In this document: positions 18,241 through 28,342 of the stretch, piece by piece
Position numbering within the stretch: position 1 is the first letter of the stretch
Layout of the letters: each line of letters opens with the position of its first letter
Source of the DNA: Hoylesella oralis ATCC 33269
GTDB lineage: Bacteria > Bacteroidota > Bacteroidia > Bacteroidales > Bacteroidaceae
NCBI RefSeq assembly: GCF_000185145.2
Contig: NZ_GL833116.1
Span: forward strand, 2,501-66,500
Reading direction: 5' to 3'
Length of the DNA stretch: 64,000 nucleotides
Position numbers and translations under genes: made by a program
Notes under the pieces: model-generated
The model's database searches: none
Seen by the model: the letters and a program-made list of their open reading frames with translations, nothing else
Told to the model about the DNA's origin: nothing

Positions 18241-19152
18241 ATGAAACCTACATTATTGCTCCTTGCTGCCGGCATGGGTAGCCGTTACGGAGGCTTGAAA
18301 CAGTTGGATGGTTTAGGCCCTAACGGCGAAACCATTATGGACTACTCGATTTACGATGCCATTAAAGCCGGCTTCGGCAAGATAGTTTTCGTAATTCGCA
18401 AGGACTTCGAACAAGACTTCCGCGATAAAATTCTTTCGAAATACGAGGGACATATTCCTGCCGAACTGTGCTTTCAGGCGCTCGACAACTTGCCTGCAGG
18501 CTTCACAGTTCCCGAAGGCAGGCAGAAACCTTGGGGCACCAATCATGCTGTGATGATGGCTAAAGATGTGATAAAGGAACCGTTTTGCGTAATCAATTGC
18601 GACGATTTCTACAATCGTGATGCATTTATGGTGCTCGGAAAGTTCCTGTCTGATCTGCCCGAAGGCTCTAAGAACAATTATGCTATGGTAGGTTTTCGTG
18701 TGGGAAACACACTGTCTGACAACGGTACAGTGGCCCGCGGCATTTGCTCGAAGGACAAACAGGGGAACTTGACCACCGTTGTAGAGCGCACGGAGATAAT
18801 GCGTGTAAATGGCCCTGTGTGCTATAAAGATGAGCAGGGGGCATGGGTAGCCGTGGAGGACAGCACTCCGGTGAGCATGAACATGTGGGGTTTCACGCCT
18901 GATTACTTCGAATATAGCGAACAGTACTTCAAAGAATTTCTGTCGGATGCTAAGAATATGACCAATCTGAAGGCCGAATTCTTTATTCCGCTGATGGTAA
19001 ATAAGCTGATAAACGACGGTACAGCCACCGTAAAAGTACTTGATACTACGAGTAAATGGTTCGGTGTAACTTATTCGGCCGACCGTCAGAGTGTGGTAGA
19101 CAAAATTCAAAGTCTCATCGATGCGGGCGTATATCCCGCTAAGTTGTTCTAA
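18241..19152 (+). CDS. sugar-phosphate nucleotidyltransferase (NTP transferase)
   Basis: This 303-residue protein begins with the NTP-transferase signature LLLAAGMGSRYGGLKQLDGL and continues with GPNGETIMDYSIYDA, so it should couple a sugar phosphate to a nucleotide for envelope polysaccharide or related synthesis. The central INCDDFY block is the metal-binding region. The specific sugar is not evident. I chose the ATG at MKPTLLLLAAG; the frame stays open 35 codons upstream, but that stretch contains the promoter box and has no homologous character. It stands alone. Confidence 0.85.
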   Translation: MKPTLLLLAAGMGSRYGGLKQLDGLGPNGETIMDYSIYDAIKAGFGKIVFVIRKDFEQDFRDKILSKYEGHIPAELCFQALDNLPAGFTVPEGRQKPWGTNHAVMMAKDVIKEPFCVINCDDFYNRDAFMVLGKFLSDLPEGSKNNYAMVGFRVGNTLSDNGTVARGICSKDKQGNLTTVVERTEIMRVNGPVCYKDEQGAWVAVEDSTPVSMNMWGFTPDYFEYSEQYFKEFLSDAKNMTNLKAEFFIPLMVNKLINDGTATVKVLDTTSKWFGVTYSADRQSVVDKIQSLIDAGVYPAKLF

Positions 19153-19432
19153 TCTTTGGATGAAAATGAGGACGGAAAGGTGAATGTGAACCCCTCCTAT
19201 CCTTTCTGAAGGGGAGGAATACAGATAAAAGATGAGAAGTTGGGGGCAAATGCTTGGCGGTTATGCCGTAGAGACTTGGCTCGCCTAAGTGGTTTATGTT
19301 TCTAAGACAAGAGAGCCGAGGTGCGTTTGTTCCTTTAATAAGATTTGAATATGTCAAGTTTCTGCAGCACGACGTTCAATCCTTCATCCCTCATCTTTAA
19401 TCCCTATTCCTCCTGATCACCATAAACACATT

Positions 19433-20473
19433 ATGCAAATAGACATTCTAAATGAACAAGAACTGTGCTTACTTGTACAGCTTATAACCGATGCACAGCG
19501 CATCGTGGTGTGTTGTCATAAAAGTCCGGATGGCGATGCCTTAGGTTCTTCGTTGGCTTGGACCGACTATCTGCGCACACAGCACGGCAAACAAGTGAGC
19601 CTAATGATACCGGATGCCTTTCCTGATTTCCTGAAATGGATGCCGAATACCGAGAAGGTAGTGCGTTTCGACAAGCATCCCGAGGCTTGTAAAGAGGCTT
19701 TTGCCAATGCTGATCTTGTGTTCTGTCTCGATTTCAATGCCACTTCGCGCGTAGATGACATGCAGCCTTTGCTCGACGGAACACCTGCCAAGCGGGTGAT
19801 GATAGACCATCATCTGTCGCCGGATATGGATACCGTGCTTACTATATCGCACCCCGAAATGAGCAGTACATCGGAACTGATCTTCCGAATTATATGGCAG
19901 ATGGGAGGTTTCGATACTATGACGAGCCAACAGGCCGTACCTATATATTGCGGAATGATGACGGATACCGGCGGTTTTACCTACAATTCGTCGCGTCCGG
20001 ATATCTATTTTATTATCGGACAGCTACTGACTAAGGGTATCGACAAGGACAAAATCTACCGCAATGTGTACCATAATTACAGCTCATGGGCCATACGTTT
20101 GCGCGGTTATTTGATGAGTCAGAAGCTTAATGTGTTCGAAGAATTGCATTCGGCATACTTTACAATATCGCGAAAGGATATGTCTGATTTCCATTTCGTT
20201 AAGGGAGATGCCGAAGGTTTGGTAAATGAACCGCTGCAAATCAAGGGACTTAAGCTCTCTATATCGTTGCGCGAAGACGATCGGAAGGATAATCTCGTAT
20301 GGGTAAGTCTGCGTTCTGTAGACGATTTTCCTTGCAACAAGGTGGCACAGGAGTTCTTTAACGGAGGCGGGCACCTTAATGCCAGCGGCGGAAAACTGTA
20401 CTGTTCGCTTGCCGAGGCAGAACAGATAGTGCGCCGAGCCATTATTCATTACGACGATATGTTGAGGCGGTAA
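19433..20473 (+). CDS. DHH family phosphoesterase, NrnA-like
   Basis: The 346-residue protein has an N-terminal DHH domain with HKSPDGDALGSS (motif I), DFNATSRVDD (motif II), IDHHLSPD (DHH motif III) and MTDTGGFTYNSSRP (motif IV), and a C-terminal DHHA1 domain with NGGGHLNASGG. These match NrnA-type nano-RNase/pAp phosphatases, which degrade short oligoribonucleotides and 3'-phosphoadenosine 5'-phosphate. All metal-binding residues appear intact. It is the first of a three-gene plus-strand group with the next lipoprotein and glmM. Confidence 0.88.
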   Translation: MQIDILNEQELCLLVQLITDAQRIVVCCHKSPDGDALGSSLAWTDYLRTQHGKQVSLMIPDAFPDFLKWMPNTEKVVRFDKHPEACKEAFANADLVFCLDFNATSRVDDMQPLLDGTPAKRVMIDHHLSPDMDTVLTISHPEMSSTSELIFRIIWQMGGFDTMTSQQAVPIYCGMMTDTGGFTYNSSRPDIYFIIGQLLTKGIDKDKIYRNVYHNYSSWAIRLRGYLMSQKLNVFEELHSAYFTISRKDMSDFHFVKGDAEGLVNEPLQIKGLKLSISLREDDRKDNLVWVSLRSVDDFPCNKVAQEFFNGGGHLNASGGKLYCSLAEAEQIVRRAIIHYDDMLRR

Positions 20474-20551
20474 CTCCTATATGGCTGTGAAGAAAGAATA
20501 AAAAAATGAAATCGTAAGGCATACATATATCGTCTGTCGTCTTTTTTTCTT

Positions 20552-20559
20552 ACCTTTGC
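20552..20559 (+). promoter_or_regulatory. -7 box upstream of the DUF4827 gene
   Basis: TACCTTTG followed by C lies about 25 nt before the start of the lipoprotein gene at 20585, suggesting that it and glmM have their own transcript. Confidence 0.65.
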
Positions 20560-20584
20560 GTAGTAATTTCATATTATGTAAACA

Positions 20585-21223
20585 ATGAGAAAACTTAGCT
20601 ATTTAGTGCTTTTTACAGCCGGTTTGCTGCTGATAGCATCGTGCAGTCACAGGGAAACTTATGCCGATCAGAAGAAGAGGGAGCGCGAGGCAATCAGCCG
20701 ATATATTACCAAACATAACATTAACATAATCTCGGAAGCCCAATTCGAAGCCGCCGGATTTAAGACAGATACGGCAAAGAATCAATATGTACTGTTCACC
20801 AGTTCGGGCGTTTATATGCAGATAATAAACGAAGGTTGTGGCAATAAGCTCAATAGCGGTGAGACCGCGACGGCTTTGTGCCGCTTTACAGAGCGCAATT
20901 TGCTTACTGATACGATTCAATTATCTAATAACATTCTGCGTTTTTCGTCTATTGTAGACAAGATGACCGTAAAGAATACTTCCGGCACGTTTACCGCATC
21001 GTTCTTGAAGGGCAGTAGTCTGATGTACACGGCCTATAACAGCGCGAGCGTTCCCACGGGTTGGTTGGTGCCACTCACATACGTAAAACTGGGCCGACCT
21101 GTTACGGCTACCGATCAAATAGCTAAGGTAAAACTCATCGTACCGCATACTTCAGGCCAGCGATATGCCACACAAGGCGTGTATCCATGCTCTTATGAAC
21201 TAACTTATGAGCGCGGTCTGTAA
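20585..21223 (+). CDS. DUF4827-type lipoprotein
   Basis: The 212-residue protein has a signal peptide with lipobox (LIASC) and an FKBP-like overall pattern (YVLFTSSGVYMQIINEG near the middle and a C-terminal VKLIVPH.SGQ.....YPCSYELTY block). This agrees with the Bacteroidetes family DUF4827, often found between a DHH phosphoesterase gene and glmM, as here. No catalytic residue is known to me. Its ATG lies 111 bp after the NrnA stop, and glmM follows after 30 bp. Confidence 0.7.
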   Translation: MRKLSYLVLFTAGLLLIASCSHRETYADQKKREREAISRYITKHNINIISEAQFEAAGFKTDTAKNQYVLFTSSGVYMQIINEGCGNKLNSGETATALCRFTERNLLTDTIQLSNNILRFSSIVDKMTVKNTSGTFTASFLKGSSLMYTAYNSASVPTGWLVPLTYVKLGRPVTATDQIAKVKLIVPHTSGQRYATQGVYPCSYELTYERGL

Positions 21224-21253
21224 TGGCCATGCCCAAACTTAAATAATGATATT

Positions 21254-22639
21254 ATGACGCTGATCAAGTCGATATCCGGCATCCGAGGAACGATAGGCGG
21301 GCATGCCGGCGACACTCTCAACCCCTTGGATATAGTGAAGTTTACGTCGGCATATGCCACATTTATACGTAAAAGCCGTGCTGAGGGGGCAACCAATAAG
21401 ATCGTTGTAGGCCGTGATGCACGCATATCCGGTAGTATGGTGAAGAATATAGTATGCGGAACGCTCATGGGGATGGGCTATGATGTGGTGAATATCGGCC
21501 TTGCTACCACGCCTACAACCGAGCTCGCGGTGCGCATGACGGATGCTGATGGAGGCATAATCATAACGGCCAGCCATAATCCGCGGCATTGGAATGCGTT
21601 GAAACTGCTCAATCATGAGGGCGAGTTTCTTACGGCTGACGATGGTAAAGAGGTGCTCGATGCGGCTGAGAAAGAGGATTTTGATTACGCAGATGTAGAC
21701 CATATCGGCAGTTATACGGACGATAACTCGTTCAACCGCCGCCATATAGACAGCGTACTCGCACTGGATTTGGTAGATACGGAGGCCATCCGTAAGGCGC
21801 ATTTCAAGGTTGTAGTCGATGCAATCAATAGTGTCGGCGGCATTATATTGCCCGAATTGCTCGATTCTTTGGCCGTTGAGTACAAGATTTTGAATGGTGT
21901 ACCTAACGGAGACTTTGCACATAACCCCGAACCATTGGCCAAAAACCTTGGCGGTATTATGGGTGAAATGGCGAAAGGCGGGTATGATCTCGGTATCGTA
22001 GTGGATCCCGATGTAGACCGTTTGGCATTTATATGCGAGGATGGCAATATGTTCGGCGAAGAATATACGTTGGTTTCGGTGGCCGATTATGTACTTTCGC
22101 ATACGCCGGGCAATACGGTTTCGAACCTTAGTTCTACGAGAGCGTTGCGCGATATTACCGAGAGACATGGCGGAAAGTATGCTGCTGCTGCCGTTGGAGA
22201 GGTAAACGTGACTACGAAGATGAAAGAAGTAGGGGCGGTAATCGGCGGTGAAGGCAACGGTGGAGTAATCTATCCGGCCAGTCATTACGGCCGTGATGCG
22301 CTCGTAGGCATTGCTCTTTTCTTGAGTTCATTAGCCCATAAAGGATGCAAGGCAAGCGAGTTGCGTGCCTCGTTTCCCAACTATTTCATTGCTAAAAACC
22401 GCATAGACCTGACACCGAGTACCGATGTAGATGCCATATTGAATAAGGTGAAGGAGATGTACAGTAATGAACGTGTGACCGATATAGACGGTGTAAAGAT
22501 AGATTTTGCCGATAAATGGGTGCATCTTCGTAAGAGCAACACCGAACCGATCATACGTGTATATAGCGAAGCTCCCACTATGGAAGCCGCCGATGCATTG
22601 GGTAAAACGCTTATGCAAGTGGTTTACGACATGCAATAA
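21254..22639 (+). CDS. glmM: phosphoglucosamine mutase
   Basis: GlmM interconverts glucosamine-6-phosphate and glucosamine-1-phosphate for UDP-GlcNAc and cell wall synthesis. The 461-residue protein shows the start ISGIRGTIGG, the GRDARISG block, the phosphoserine loop TASHNPRHWNALKLL (Ser about 103), the metal-binding DPDVDRL, GEGNGGVIYP and the C-terminal phosphate-binding RKSNTEPIIRVYSEA. All motifs are intact and length is normal. It ends a plus-strand group and is followed by a strong bidirectional-looking terminator. Confidence 0.93.
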   Translation: MTLIKSISGIRGTIGGHAGDTLNPLDIVKFTSAYATFIRKSRAEGATNKIVVGRDARISGSMVKNIVCGTLMGMGYDVVNIGLATTPTTELAVRMTDADGGIIITASHNPRHWNALKLLNHEGEFLTADDGKEVLDAAEKEDFDYADVDHIGSYTDDNSFNRRHIDSVLALDLVDTEAIRKAHFKVVVDAINSVGGIILPELLDSLAVEYKILNGVPNGDFAHNPEPLAKNLGGIMGEMAKGGYDLGIVVDPDVDRLAFICEDGNMFGEEYTLVSVADYVLSHTPGNTVSNLSSTRALRDITERHGGKYAAAAVGEVNVTTKMKEVGAVIGGEGNGGVIYPASHYGRDALVGIALFLSSLAHKGCKASELRASFPNYFIAKNRIDLTPSTDVDAILNKVKEMYSNERVTDIDGVKIDFADKWVHLRKSNTEPIIRVYSEAPTMEAADALGKTLMQVVYDMQ

Positions 22640-22706
22640 GCGGGCATCCGAGGCATACGTTATGCAGATAAAAGGCCGCTAAGAGCCGTGGCTGCCTGTA
22701 ACGAGA

Positions 22707-22774
22707 AGGTTATCATCAGAAAGAAGGCGATAGAAATATCAATACCGTTCTATCAATCTTTCTGATGATAACCT
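22707..22774. terminator. long inverted repeat, likely bidirectional terminator
   Basis: TCTTTCTGATGATAACCT at 22757-22774 is a perfect 18-bp complement of 22707-22724, and a further 7-bp stem (GATAGAA/TTCTATC) lies inside. It is followed by TTATTTTTA on the plus strand. It separates glmM from the convergent gene at 22850. Confidence 0.8.
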
Positions 22775-22849
22775 TATTTTTATAGATGATAAGAGATGGG
22801 TTTATTTGACTTAGACCGACAATCTAAGACTGACAGACAATAGGTTTGT

Positions 22850-23128
22850 TCAAGGTAGGATGCCCGACAACAGCAGACTGAAATTGCCTCTGTACTCTTC
22901 GACCATTATTTCGTGCAACGCTGTACCATTGCACCGGCGGAATATTTCGGTTGTGCTGAAGCGGGGATATATCTCTTCTAAATGGTCGATCAAGGCCATT
23001 TTTACGGCTTGGGGATTATCGGGATCGGCATTGGCAGCCATGATCGTCTGCCACGCAAAGTCGTGGAAAAAGGCGTTAACCTTGTCTTTAATGTCTTTAT
23101 GAGTGCTGTCGTTCATCCGTATATTCAT
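22850..23128 (-). CDS. small hypothetical protein
   Basis: This 92-residue, mainly helical, charged protein is not recognised. It overlaps the 3' end of queG by 20 to 32 bp, depending on whether residue 1 or the second Met (residue 5) is the start. The overlap and shared strand suggest translational coupling with queG. No signal peptide is seen, so it should be cytoplasmic. Confidence 0.6.
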   Translation of the reverse strand: MNIRMNDSTHKDIKDKVNAFFHDFAWQTIMAANADPDNPQAVKMALIDHLEEIYPRFSTTEIFRRCNGTALHEIMVEEYRGNFSLLLSGILP

Positions 23129-24053
23129 TGCCTGTTTCTTCTTGATGCTTGTTTGCAGCTTGTATATTGCGCATTAAACCGGCGTATTTTGCACGCTTTA
23201 CCGCGCTTCCTTTGAATATCTGCCGGTATTCCTCCTCGCTAAGATTGTGCCAACGTTCCTTGGTCATGCCGAGCAGAGCCTCGTTGGGCTGCAGTTCGGG
23301 TGTGGTGTTAGGCGTGGCAAAGCGGTTCCACGGGCACGCCTGTTGGCATCTGTCGCAGCCGTAGATGGTATTTCCCATCTTGCAGGCAAAAGCATCTGTC
23401 AGCTCTCCGCGGTTCTCTATCGTTTGATAGGAGAGGCATTTCTCGGCGTCGAACTCCCTATCCGGCAGTATCGCCTGTGTAGGACAAGCGTCTATGCAGG
23501 CATGGCAACGGCCGCATTTCGATACTTGCGGGCGGTCGTATTCTAACTCCACATCGAGAAAGAGCTCGCCTAAAAAGAACATACTTCCTGCTTTCGGAAT
23601 GATTAGCTGATGGTTTCGTCCGGTCCATCCCAAGCCTGCACGCTCGGCCCAATAGCGTTCCAGCACCGGTGCAGAGTCGCAGAAGGCGCGATAGTTTTCG
23701 AATCCGAAGATGGCGGCCAGCCGGTGTAGCTTTGCTTTTACGATGTCGTGATAGTCTTTTCCGAGCGCATAAGCGGCGAATTGATATTCACCTTCGGGCA
23801 GTGTTCGGGCAGGAGCGTAGTTCAAGGCCACGCATACGATAGATTTAACCTCGGGCATCAGCAGTCTCGGATCGAGCCTCTTGTCGGTGTAGTTGTTCAT
23901 GTAAGCCATGCCGGCATAATCGCCTTGCGCTAACCAACGCATCACTTTCTGCGCCGTGAAGTTATCTACAGGCTCGGCTTTTGCAATTCCACAAGCAGTA
24001 AAGCCGAGACCTATCGCCTCGGCTTTTATGCTATTCGAAAGTTCTGAACTCAT
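23097..24053 (-). CDS. queG: epoxyqueuosine reductase
   Basis: QueG reduces epoxyqueuosine to queuosine in tRNA, using a cobalamin and two [4Fe-4S] clusters. The 318-residue protein shows CGRCHACIDACPTQAI and CDRCQQACPWNRF, the two ferredoxin-like clusters, and the family block RAGLGWTGRNHQLI. Length is normal. Its start overlaps the end of the upstream deacetylase gene by 23 bp. Confidence 0.93.
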   Translation of the reverse strand: MSSELSNSIKAEAIGLGFTACGIAKAEPVDNFTAQKVMRWLAQGDYAGMAYMNNYTDKRLDPRLLMPEVKSIVCVALNYAPARTLPEGEYQFAAYALGKDYHDIVKAKLHRLAAIFGFENYRAFCDSAPVLERYWAERAGLGWTGRNHQLIIPKAGSMFFLGELFLDVELEYDRPQVSKCGRCHACIDACPTQAILPDREFDAEKCLSYQTIENRGELTDAFACKMGNTIYGCDRCQQACPWNRFATPNTTPELQPNEALLGMTKERWHNLSEEEYRQIFKGSAVKRAKYAGLMRNIQAANKHQEETGNEYTDERQHS

Positions 24054-24642
24054 AACCTTGCTCTTTTAACCACCTTATAGCTGCAGGAAGTGCATAGTGT
24101 AGCTTTTCTATACTCTTGAGAGAGTCGTGAAAGGTGATGATGGAACCGTTGCGAGCATAGCGCTTTACGTTGTTCAGAACGTCCTCTGCGGTCATCCATT
24201 TGGAGTAGTCGCGGGTAACAAGGTCCCACATTACGATCTTATAACGCCGCTTCAACCACCAATATTCGCTGAACCTCATCACGCCGTGCGGCGGTCGGAA
24301 GAGGTGACTATGTATCAGTTCGTTGGCTTTCTCGGTATTGATAACGTAGGTAACCGCCCAATGCTTAAACGCTCCAAGGTGATTGAACGTGTGATTTCCT
24401 ACCTGATGACCGGCTTGTACGATACGGTTATACAGGTCATGATACCGGAGTACGTTCTCTCCGACCATGAAGAAGGTGGCTTTGATGCCGAACTCGTCGA
24501 GCGTATTTAGAATAAACGGCGTTGATTCAGGTATGGGCCCGTCGTCGAACGTGAGGTAAACAGCACGCTCGTTTCGGTCCATTCTCCATATTGCACGCGG
24601 GTATAACCAGTGCAACCACTTAGCCGGTTGTTCGATAAACAT
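24031..24642 (-). CDS. polysaccharide deacetylase family protein
   Basis: The 203-residue NodB-homology protein has all five motifs: LTFDDGP (catalytic and metal Asp), GNHTFNH (metal His pair), RPPHGVMRFSE, the MWDLVTRDY block and IITFHDS. It should remove N- or O-acetyl groups from a cell-envelope glycan. No signal peptide is evident; the first 15 residues are mildly hydrophobic, so location is unclear. It lies between the GT117-type gene (14 bp upstream) and queG, in one minus-strand transcript. Confidence 0.88.
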   Translation of the reverse strand: MFIEQPAKWLHWLYPRAIWRMDRNERAVYLTFDDGPIPESTPFILNTLDEFGIKATFFMVGENVLRYHDLYNRIVQAGHQVGNHTFNHLGAFKHWAVTYVINTEKANELIHSHLFRPPHGVMRFSEYWWLKRRYKIVMWDLVTRDYSKWMTAEDVLNNVKRYARNGSIITFHDSLKSIEKLHYALPAAIRWLKEQGYEFRTFE

Positions 24643-24656
24643 ACGCTATGTTTTCG

Positions 24657-27600
24657 CTATTGTTCGGGGAAAGTTCCGCCTTTGGCCTGATATTGCATGT
24701 ACAGAGCATTGAGTTGTTTCGTCTGTCGTGCCGCTTCGTTCTTGCCGATCATCGGGGCTACGCTTGCAATTTGGTTCAATATCATGAGATGTTTCAGGCA
24801 TTCGCTCTGCGAAATTGCGAAGTTTTGTCCCGACAGACTAAGGTACCACTCCACATACTGCACATTGTTGCGCCACATATCTTTGATGATTGAAGCTGCT
24901 TTTTGTCTGTTTCCCAGCAATACATAGGCACGTGCGAGGTCGAGACTGCCACTTATAAATGAATGAGGTACATTGTATGTGGGAATTACCTGTTCAACCT
25001 TTTGCAGTGCTTTGAGTGCTTTATCCTTTTTGCCTTCTGAAAGTAAGTGCAGAACAAGCTGCCCGAAGAGCCGGCGATGCGTCTGACACATGCGCATAAT
25101 CGTTTCGTCTAAGTAGAGTCCCCGCTTCTCCAGTCCGCCGTATTTATATCGGTTCATCAGGTTATTGTAGGTCTTTTCCGTATCAAAACTCCTCGTCCCA
25201 TTGCCTTTGGTGGTAAAGGGAGTGATGCGATTGGCAAGGCCTTCCTGCACAAAGTTATCACCCAAGTTCATGTAATTATCTTCTCCAACGGTTGAAGCTA
25301 TATAGAGCGGGCGCGTCCAATCGCACTGCGAAATCATTTCGAGTATCATCAGGTCGCCCTTATACAGTGCATTTTTACCTGCAAGAGATATCACCATCTT
25401 GTCGGGGATGGTATCTGAAGCCATCATCATACCGCTCTTTTTCACCGCTTCTTTGTCTATCTTCACGTACAAGGTATCGGTAGGAATGATGTGCATATCA
25501 TTGTCTTTCGACCGTACCCAGTACTTCATGATGTTTTTCACCTCGAAAGGATCGTCGCCGAACTGCGCCTTTGCCTCTTTCGGATGTGTCTTGTAGTAAT
25601 CGAGTATCTGCTGTTTGGCACGCGGTTCAACCTCTACAAATTCATTTGTTCCTAAGCAATAGTCGAGCCGAGACCACGAGATGGGAACGGAAGGCGAACT
25701 ATATGCCGGCCTTCTCATTTGGTCTATGTACCAATCTGTCTGCAAATAACTGAGGTTACATACGCGGGCATCGGTACGTACACCTTCCACTTCCTGATTA
25801 TACCACAACGGGAAAGTATCGTTATCTCCGTTGGTGAAGATGATCGGATTGCCTTTGTCTTGCAGCGTCATGAGGTAGTTACGGCCGAAATCCCTACAGG
25901 TATAGCGCCCTGAACGGTCGTGATCGTCCCACGTTTGACTAGCCATTTGAATGGGAATCAGCAGACATAACAGTCCTACGACCGATGCCAATGCCACGTC
26001 GTTCGTGCGGATACGGCGCTTAAGCAGGTCGATGATGGCCGCTACACCGATGCCGCACCATATTGCGAAGGCATAGAAAGAGCCCGCATATGCATAGTCT
26101 CGTTCGCGTGGTTGCATAGGAGTCTGGTTCAAATAGACAACGATAGCCAGTCCGGTCATAAAGAACAAGAAGAATACAACCCAGAACTGACGTATTCCGC
26201 GCTTACCTCTCCAAGCCTGCCAGAACATGCCTATCAGCCCCAGAAGCAACGGCAAGCAGTAGAACACATTATGTCCTTTGTTGTTTTTCAGTTCGTCCGG
26301 CAGCTTACTTTGGTCGCCTAATCGGGCGTTGTCTATAAACGGAATGCCGGTAATCCAATTGCCATGCTCCAATTCACCATTGCCCTGTATGTCGTTCTGC
26401 CTACCTGCAAAGTTCCACATAAAGTATCTCCAGTACATAAAGTTGCACTGATAAGAGAAGAAGAAACGCAGGTTATCGAACTGCGACGGAACTTTCACCG
26501 ATACTATTTCCCCACAACGATCGTAAGGAACCTCGGTTCCGTTTACGCCGCCCAGTATATCTTCGTACGCTTGAGTATATTTCTTTTCGTACATTCTGGG
26601 GAATATCATGTTCTGAGCATATACATAATTGCTCTTATGATTTACCACAAAATAGGAGTCTTTCTCACCTTTACGGTTCTTCTCCTTACGACTGTAGACC
26701 GGTGCACCTTCTTTCAAACGCGGACGACACTTGTTTCCATCGATATCGAGTGCCACCTGCGACGTATACGCCGGGCCGTATAATAACGGACGGTCGCCGT
26801 ATTGATCGCGGCTAAGATAGTTGCCTAAGGTGAATATATCCTCGGGTGAGTTCTGATCCATGGGCGGATTGGCCGACGAGCGGATTACTATAAGAGCATA
26901 ACTCGAATAACCTATCATCAGCATAAGCATGCATAACAGTGCCGTGTTCTTAATTCTTGCACTGACAAGCGGTACGAGTTGCTTGCCGATTTTGCGATTA
27001 TAATTGAGCACGAACCACAGAATGGCAAGCACAATGATACCGATGATCACTGCTGACCAGCCGTATCCGTAGAACGGGATGCCGAGCATAGCCACAGCAA
27101 GCAGGAACGATATGTTCTGCAGTTTGCCGTTACGATCGGTGTAACTCTCGTAAATAGCCCAGATAACCGCACCTACAAGAAGAACGATATATACGATTAC
27201 GCCGGTATTGAACGGGCATCCGAGTACATTAACAAAGAACAGTTCGAACCATCCTCCTACGGTAATGATGCCCGGTATTACACCATAAAGCACGGCAGCC
27301 ACAAGTACAAACGATACTGCCAAGGCGATGAGCGAGCCTTTGAGCTCGATGTCAGGGAACCTACGATAGCAGAATACGAGCACTATGGCCGGTATGCAAA
27401 GCAGATTAAGCAGGTGCACACCGATGCTAAGTCCCGTCATATACATAATCAGAACCAGCCAACGATCGCTATGGGGCTCATCGGCGTGGTCTTCCCATTT
27501 AAGGATCAACCAAAATACAATGGCCGTGAAAGCCGACGAATAGGCATAAACTTCGCCCTCAACTGCCGAAAACCAGAACGTATCACTAAAGGTGTAAATC

Positions 27601-27986
27601 AATGATCCTACCAGTCCACTCGCCTCAATTGCTATAAGTTTGCCCGTTGTAAGGCCATCCCAGTCCTTTAGGATTAGCTTTCGTGTGAGGTGGGTGACGC
27701 TCCAGAAGAGGAACAAGATAGTTGTAGCACTGAGAAGTGCACTCATTATGTTCACCATACGTGCCACCTGTGACGGATCGCTTGCCAACTGTGAGAACAA
27801 GTTGGCCGTTATCATGAAGAAAGGAGCACCGGGTGGGTGTCCTATTTCGAGCTTATAGCCGGTTGTAATGAACTCCGGACAGTCCCAAAAGCTGGCTGTA
27901 GGCTCGATGGTGCTACAATATACCACTGCTGCAACGAGAAATACGAGCCATCCCAGCACGTTGTCCACTAATTTGTACTGCTTCAT
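24657..27986 (-). CDS. DUF2723 (GT117-type) membrane glycosyltransferase
   Basis: This 1109-residue protein has about 12 to 14 predicted transmembrane segments in its first 700 residues and a large C-terminal periplasmic region with TPR-like helices near residues 980-1090. The N-terminal loop after helix 1 contains FWDCPEFITTGYKLEIGHPPGAP, split here as FWDCPEF and GHPPGAP, the DUF2723 signature with the conserved Asp-Cys-Pro-Glu. The fold is of the GT-C lipid-dependent mannosyltransferase type, so it likely transfers a sugar from a lipid carrier to protein or glycan at the periplasmic face. The acceptor is unknown. It has a good promoter and heads the operon with the deacetylase, queG and the small protein. 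Confidence 0.85.
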   Translation of the reverse strand: MKQYKLVDNVLGWLVFLVAAVVYCSTIEPTASFWDCPEFITTGYKLEIGHPPGAPFFMITANLFSQLASDPSQVARMVNIMSALLSATTILFLFWSVTHLTRKLILKDWDGLTTGKLIAIEASGLVGSLIYTFSDTFWFSAVEGEVYAYSSAFTAIVFWLILKWEDHADEPHSDRWLVLIMYMTGLSIGVHLLNLLCIPAIVLVFCYRRFPDIELKGSLIALAVSFVLVAAVLYGVIPGIITVGGWFELFFVNVLGCPFNTGVIVYIVLLVGAVIWAIYESYTDRNGKLQNISFLLAVAMLGIPFYGYGWSAVIIGIIVLAILWFVLNYNRKIGKQLVPLVSARIKNTALLCMLMLMIGYSSYALIVIRSSANPPMDQNSPEDIFTLGNYLSRDQYGDRPLLYGPAYTSQVALDIDGNKCRPRLKEGAPVYSRKEKNRKGEKDSYFVVNHKSNYVYAQNMIFPRMYEKKYTQAYEDILGGVNGTEVPYDRCGEIVSVKVPSQFDNLRFFFSYQCNFMYWRYFMWNFAGRQNDIQGNGELEHGNWITGIPFIDNARLGDQSKLPDELKNNKGHNVFYCLPLLLGLIGMFWQAWRGKRGIRQFWVVFFLFFMTGLAIVVYLNQTPMQPRERDYAYAGSFYAFAIWCGIGVAAIIDLLKRRIRTNDVALASVVGLLCLLIPIQMASQTWDDHDRSGRYTCRDFGRNYLMTLQDKGNPIIFTNGDNDTFPLWYNQEVEGVRTDARVCNLSYLQTDWYIDQMRRPAYSSPSVPISWSRLDYCLGTNEFVEVEPRAKQQILDYYKTHPKEAKAQFGDDPFEVKNIMKYWVRSKDNDMHIIPTDTLYVKIDKEAVKKSGMMMASDTIPDKMVISLAGKNALYKGDLMILEMISQCDWTRPLYIASTVGEDNYMNLGDNFVQEGLANRITPFTTKGNGTRSFDTEKTYNNLMNRYKYGGLEKRGLYLDETIMRMCQTHRRLFGQLVLHLLSEGKKDKALKALQKVEQVIPTYNVPHSFISGSLDLARAYVLLGNRQKAASIIKDMWRNNVQYVEWYLSLSGQNFAISQSECLKHLMILNQIASVAPMIGKNEAARQTKQLNALYMQYQAKGGTFPEQ

Positions 27987-28029
27987 TGATCAAAAACTTT
28001 CAATAAGTATCTATTTCGAAATATGCTTG

Positions 28030-28060
28030 CAAAGGTAACGTAAATCGAAATAATAGCAAA
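28030..28060 (-). promoter_or_regulatory. promoter of the DUF2723 operon
   Basis: On the minus strand TTTG (28057-28060), 19 nt, TACCTTTG (28030-28037) then the ATG 41 nt further match the Bacteroidetes consensus. Array B begins about 85 bp upstream. Confidence 0.8.
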
Positions 28061-28144
28061 AAAAATATAGTATGTTTTCAGTAGTTTAACGTGTTTTCGG
28101 CGTTTTGCAGGTAAATTATGTGCGGCGGACAGGGGATATTGGAA

Positions 28145-28342
28145 CCTCCCCCTGCCCCTCCAAAGGAGGGGTGTGCCTCGCGGAAGTCGGAAAGATGATG
28201 AGGATGATAACCTCCCCCAGCCCCTCCAAAGGAGGGGTGTGCTTTGCGGAAGCCGGAAAGATGATGAGGATGATAACCTCCCCCTACCCCTCCAAAGGAG
28301 GGGAGTGCCTTTCGGAAGACGGATAGATGTATTGGTACCTTG
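28145..28342 (+). repeat. 66-bp tandem array B, 3 units
   Basis: Units start at 28145, 28211 and 28277. The constant part matches array A. The 20-bp variable parts of units 1 and 2 are identical. A trailer like that of array A follows to about 28400. It reads plus, opposite to the surrounding genes, and faces array C. Confidence 0.93.
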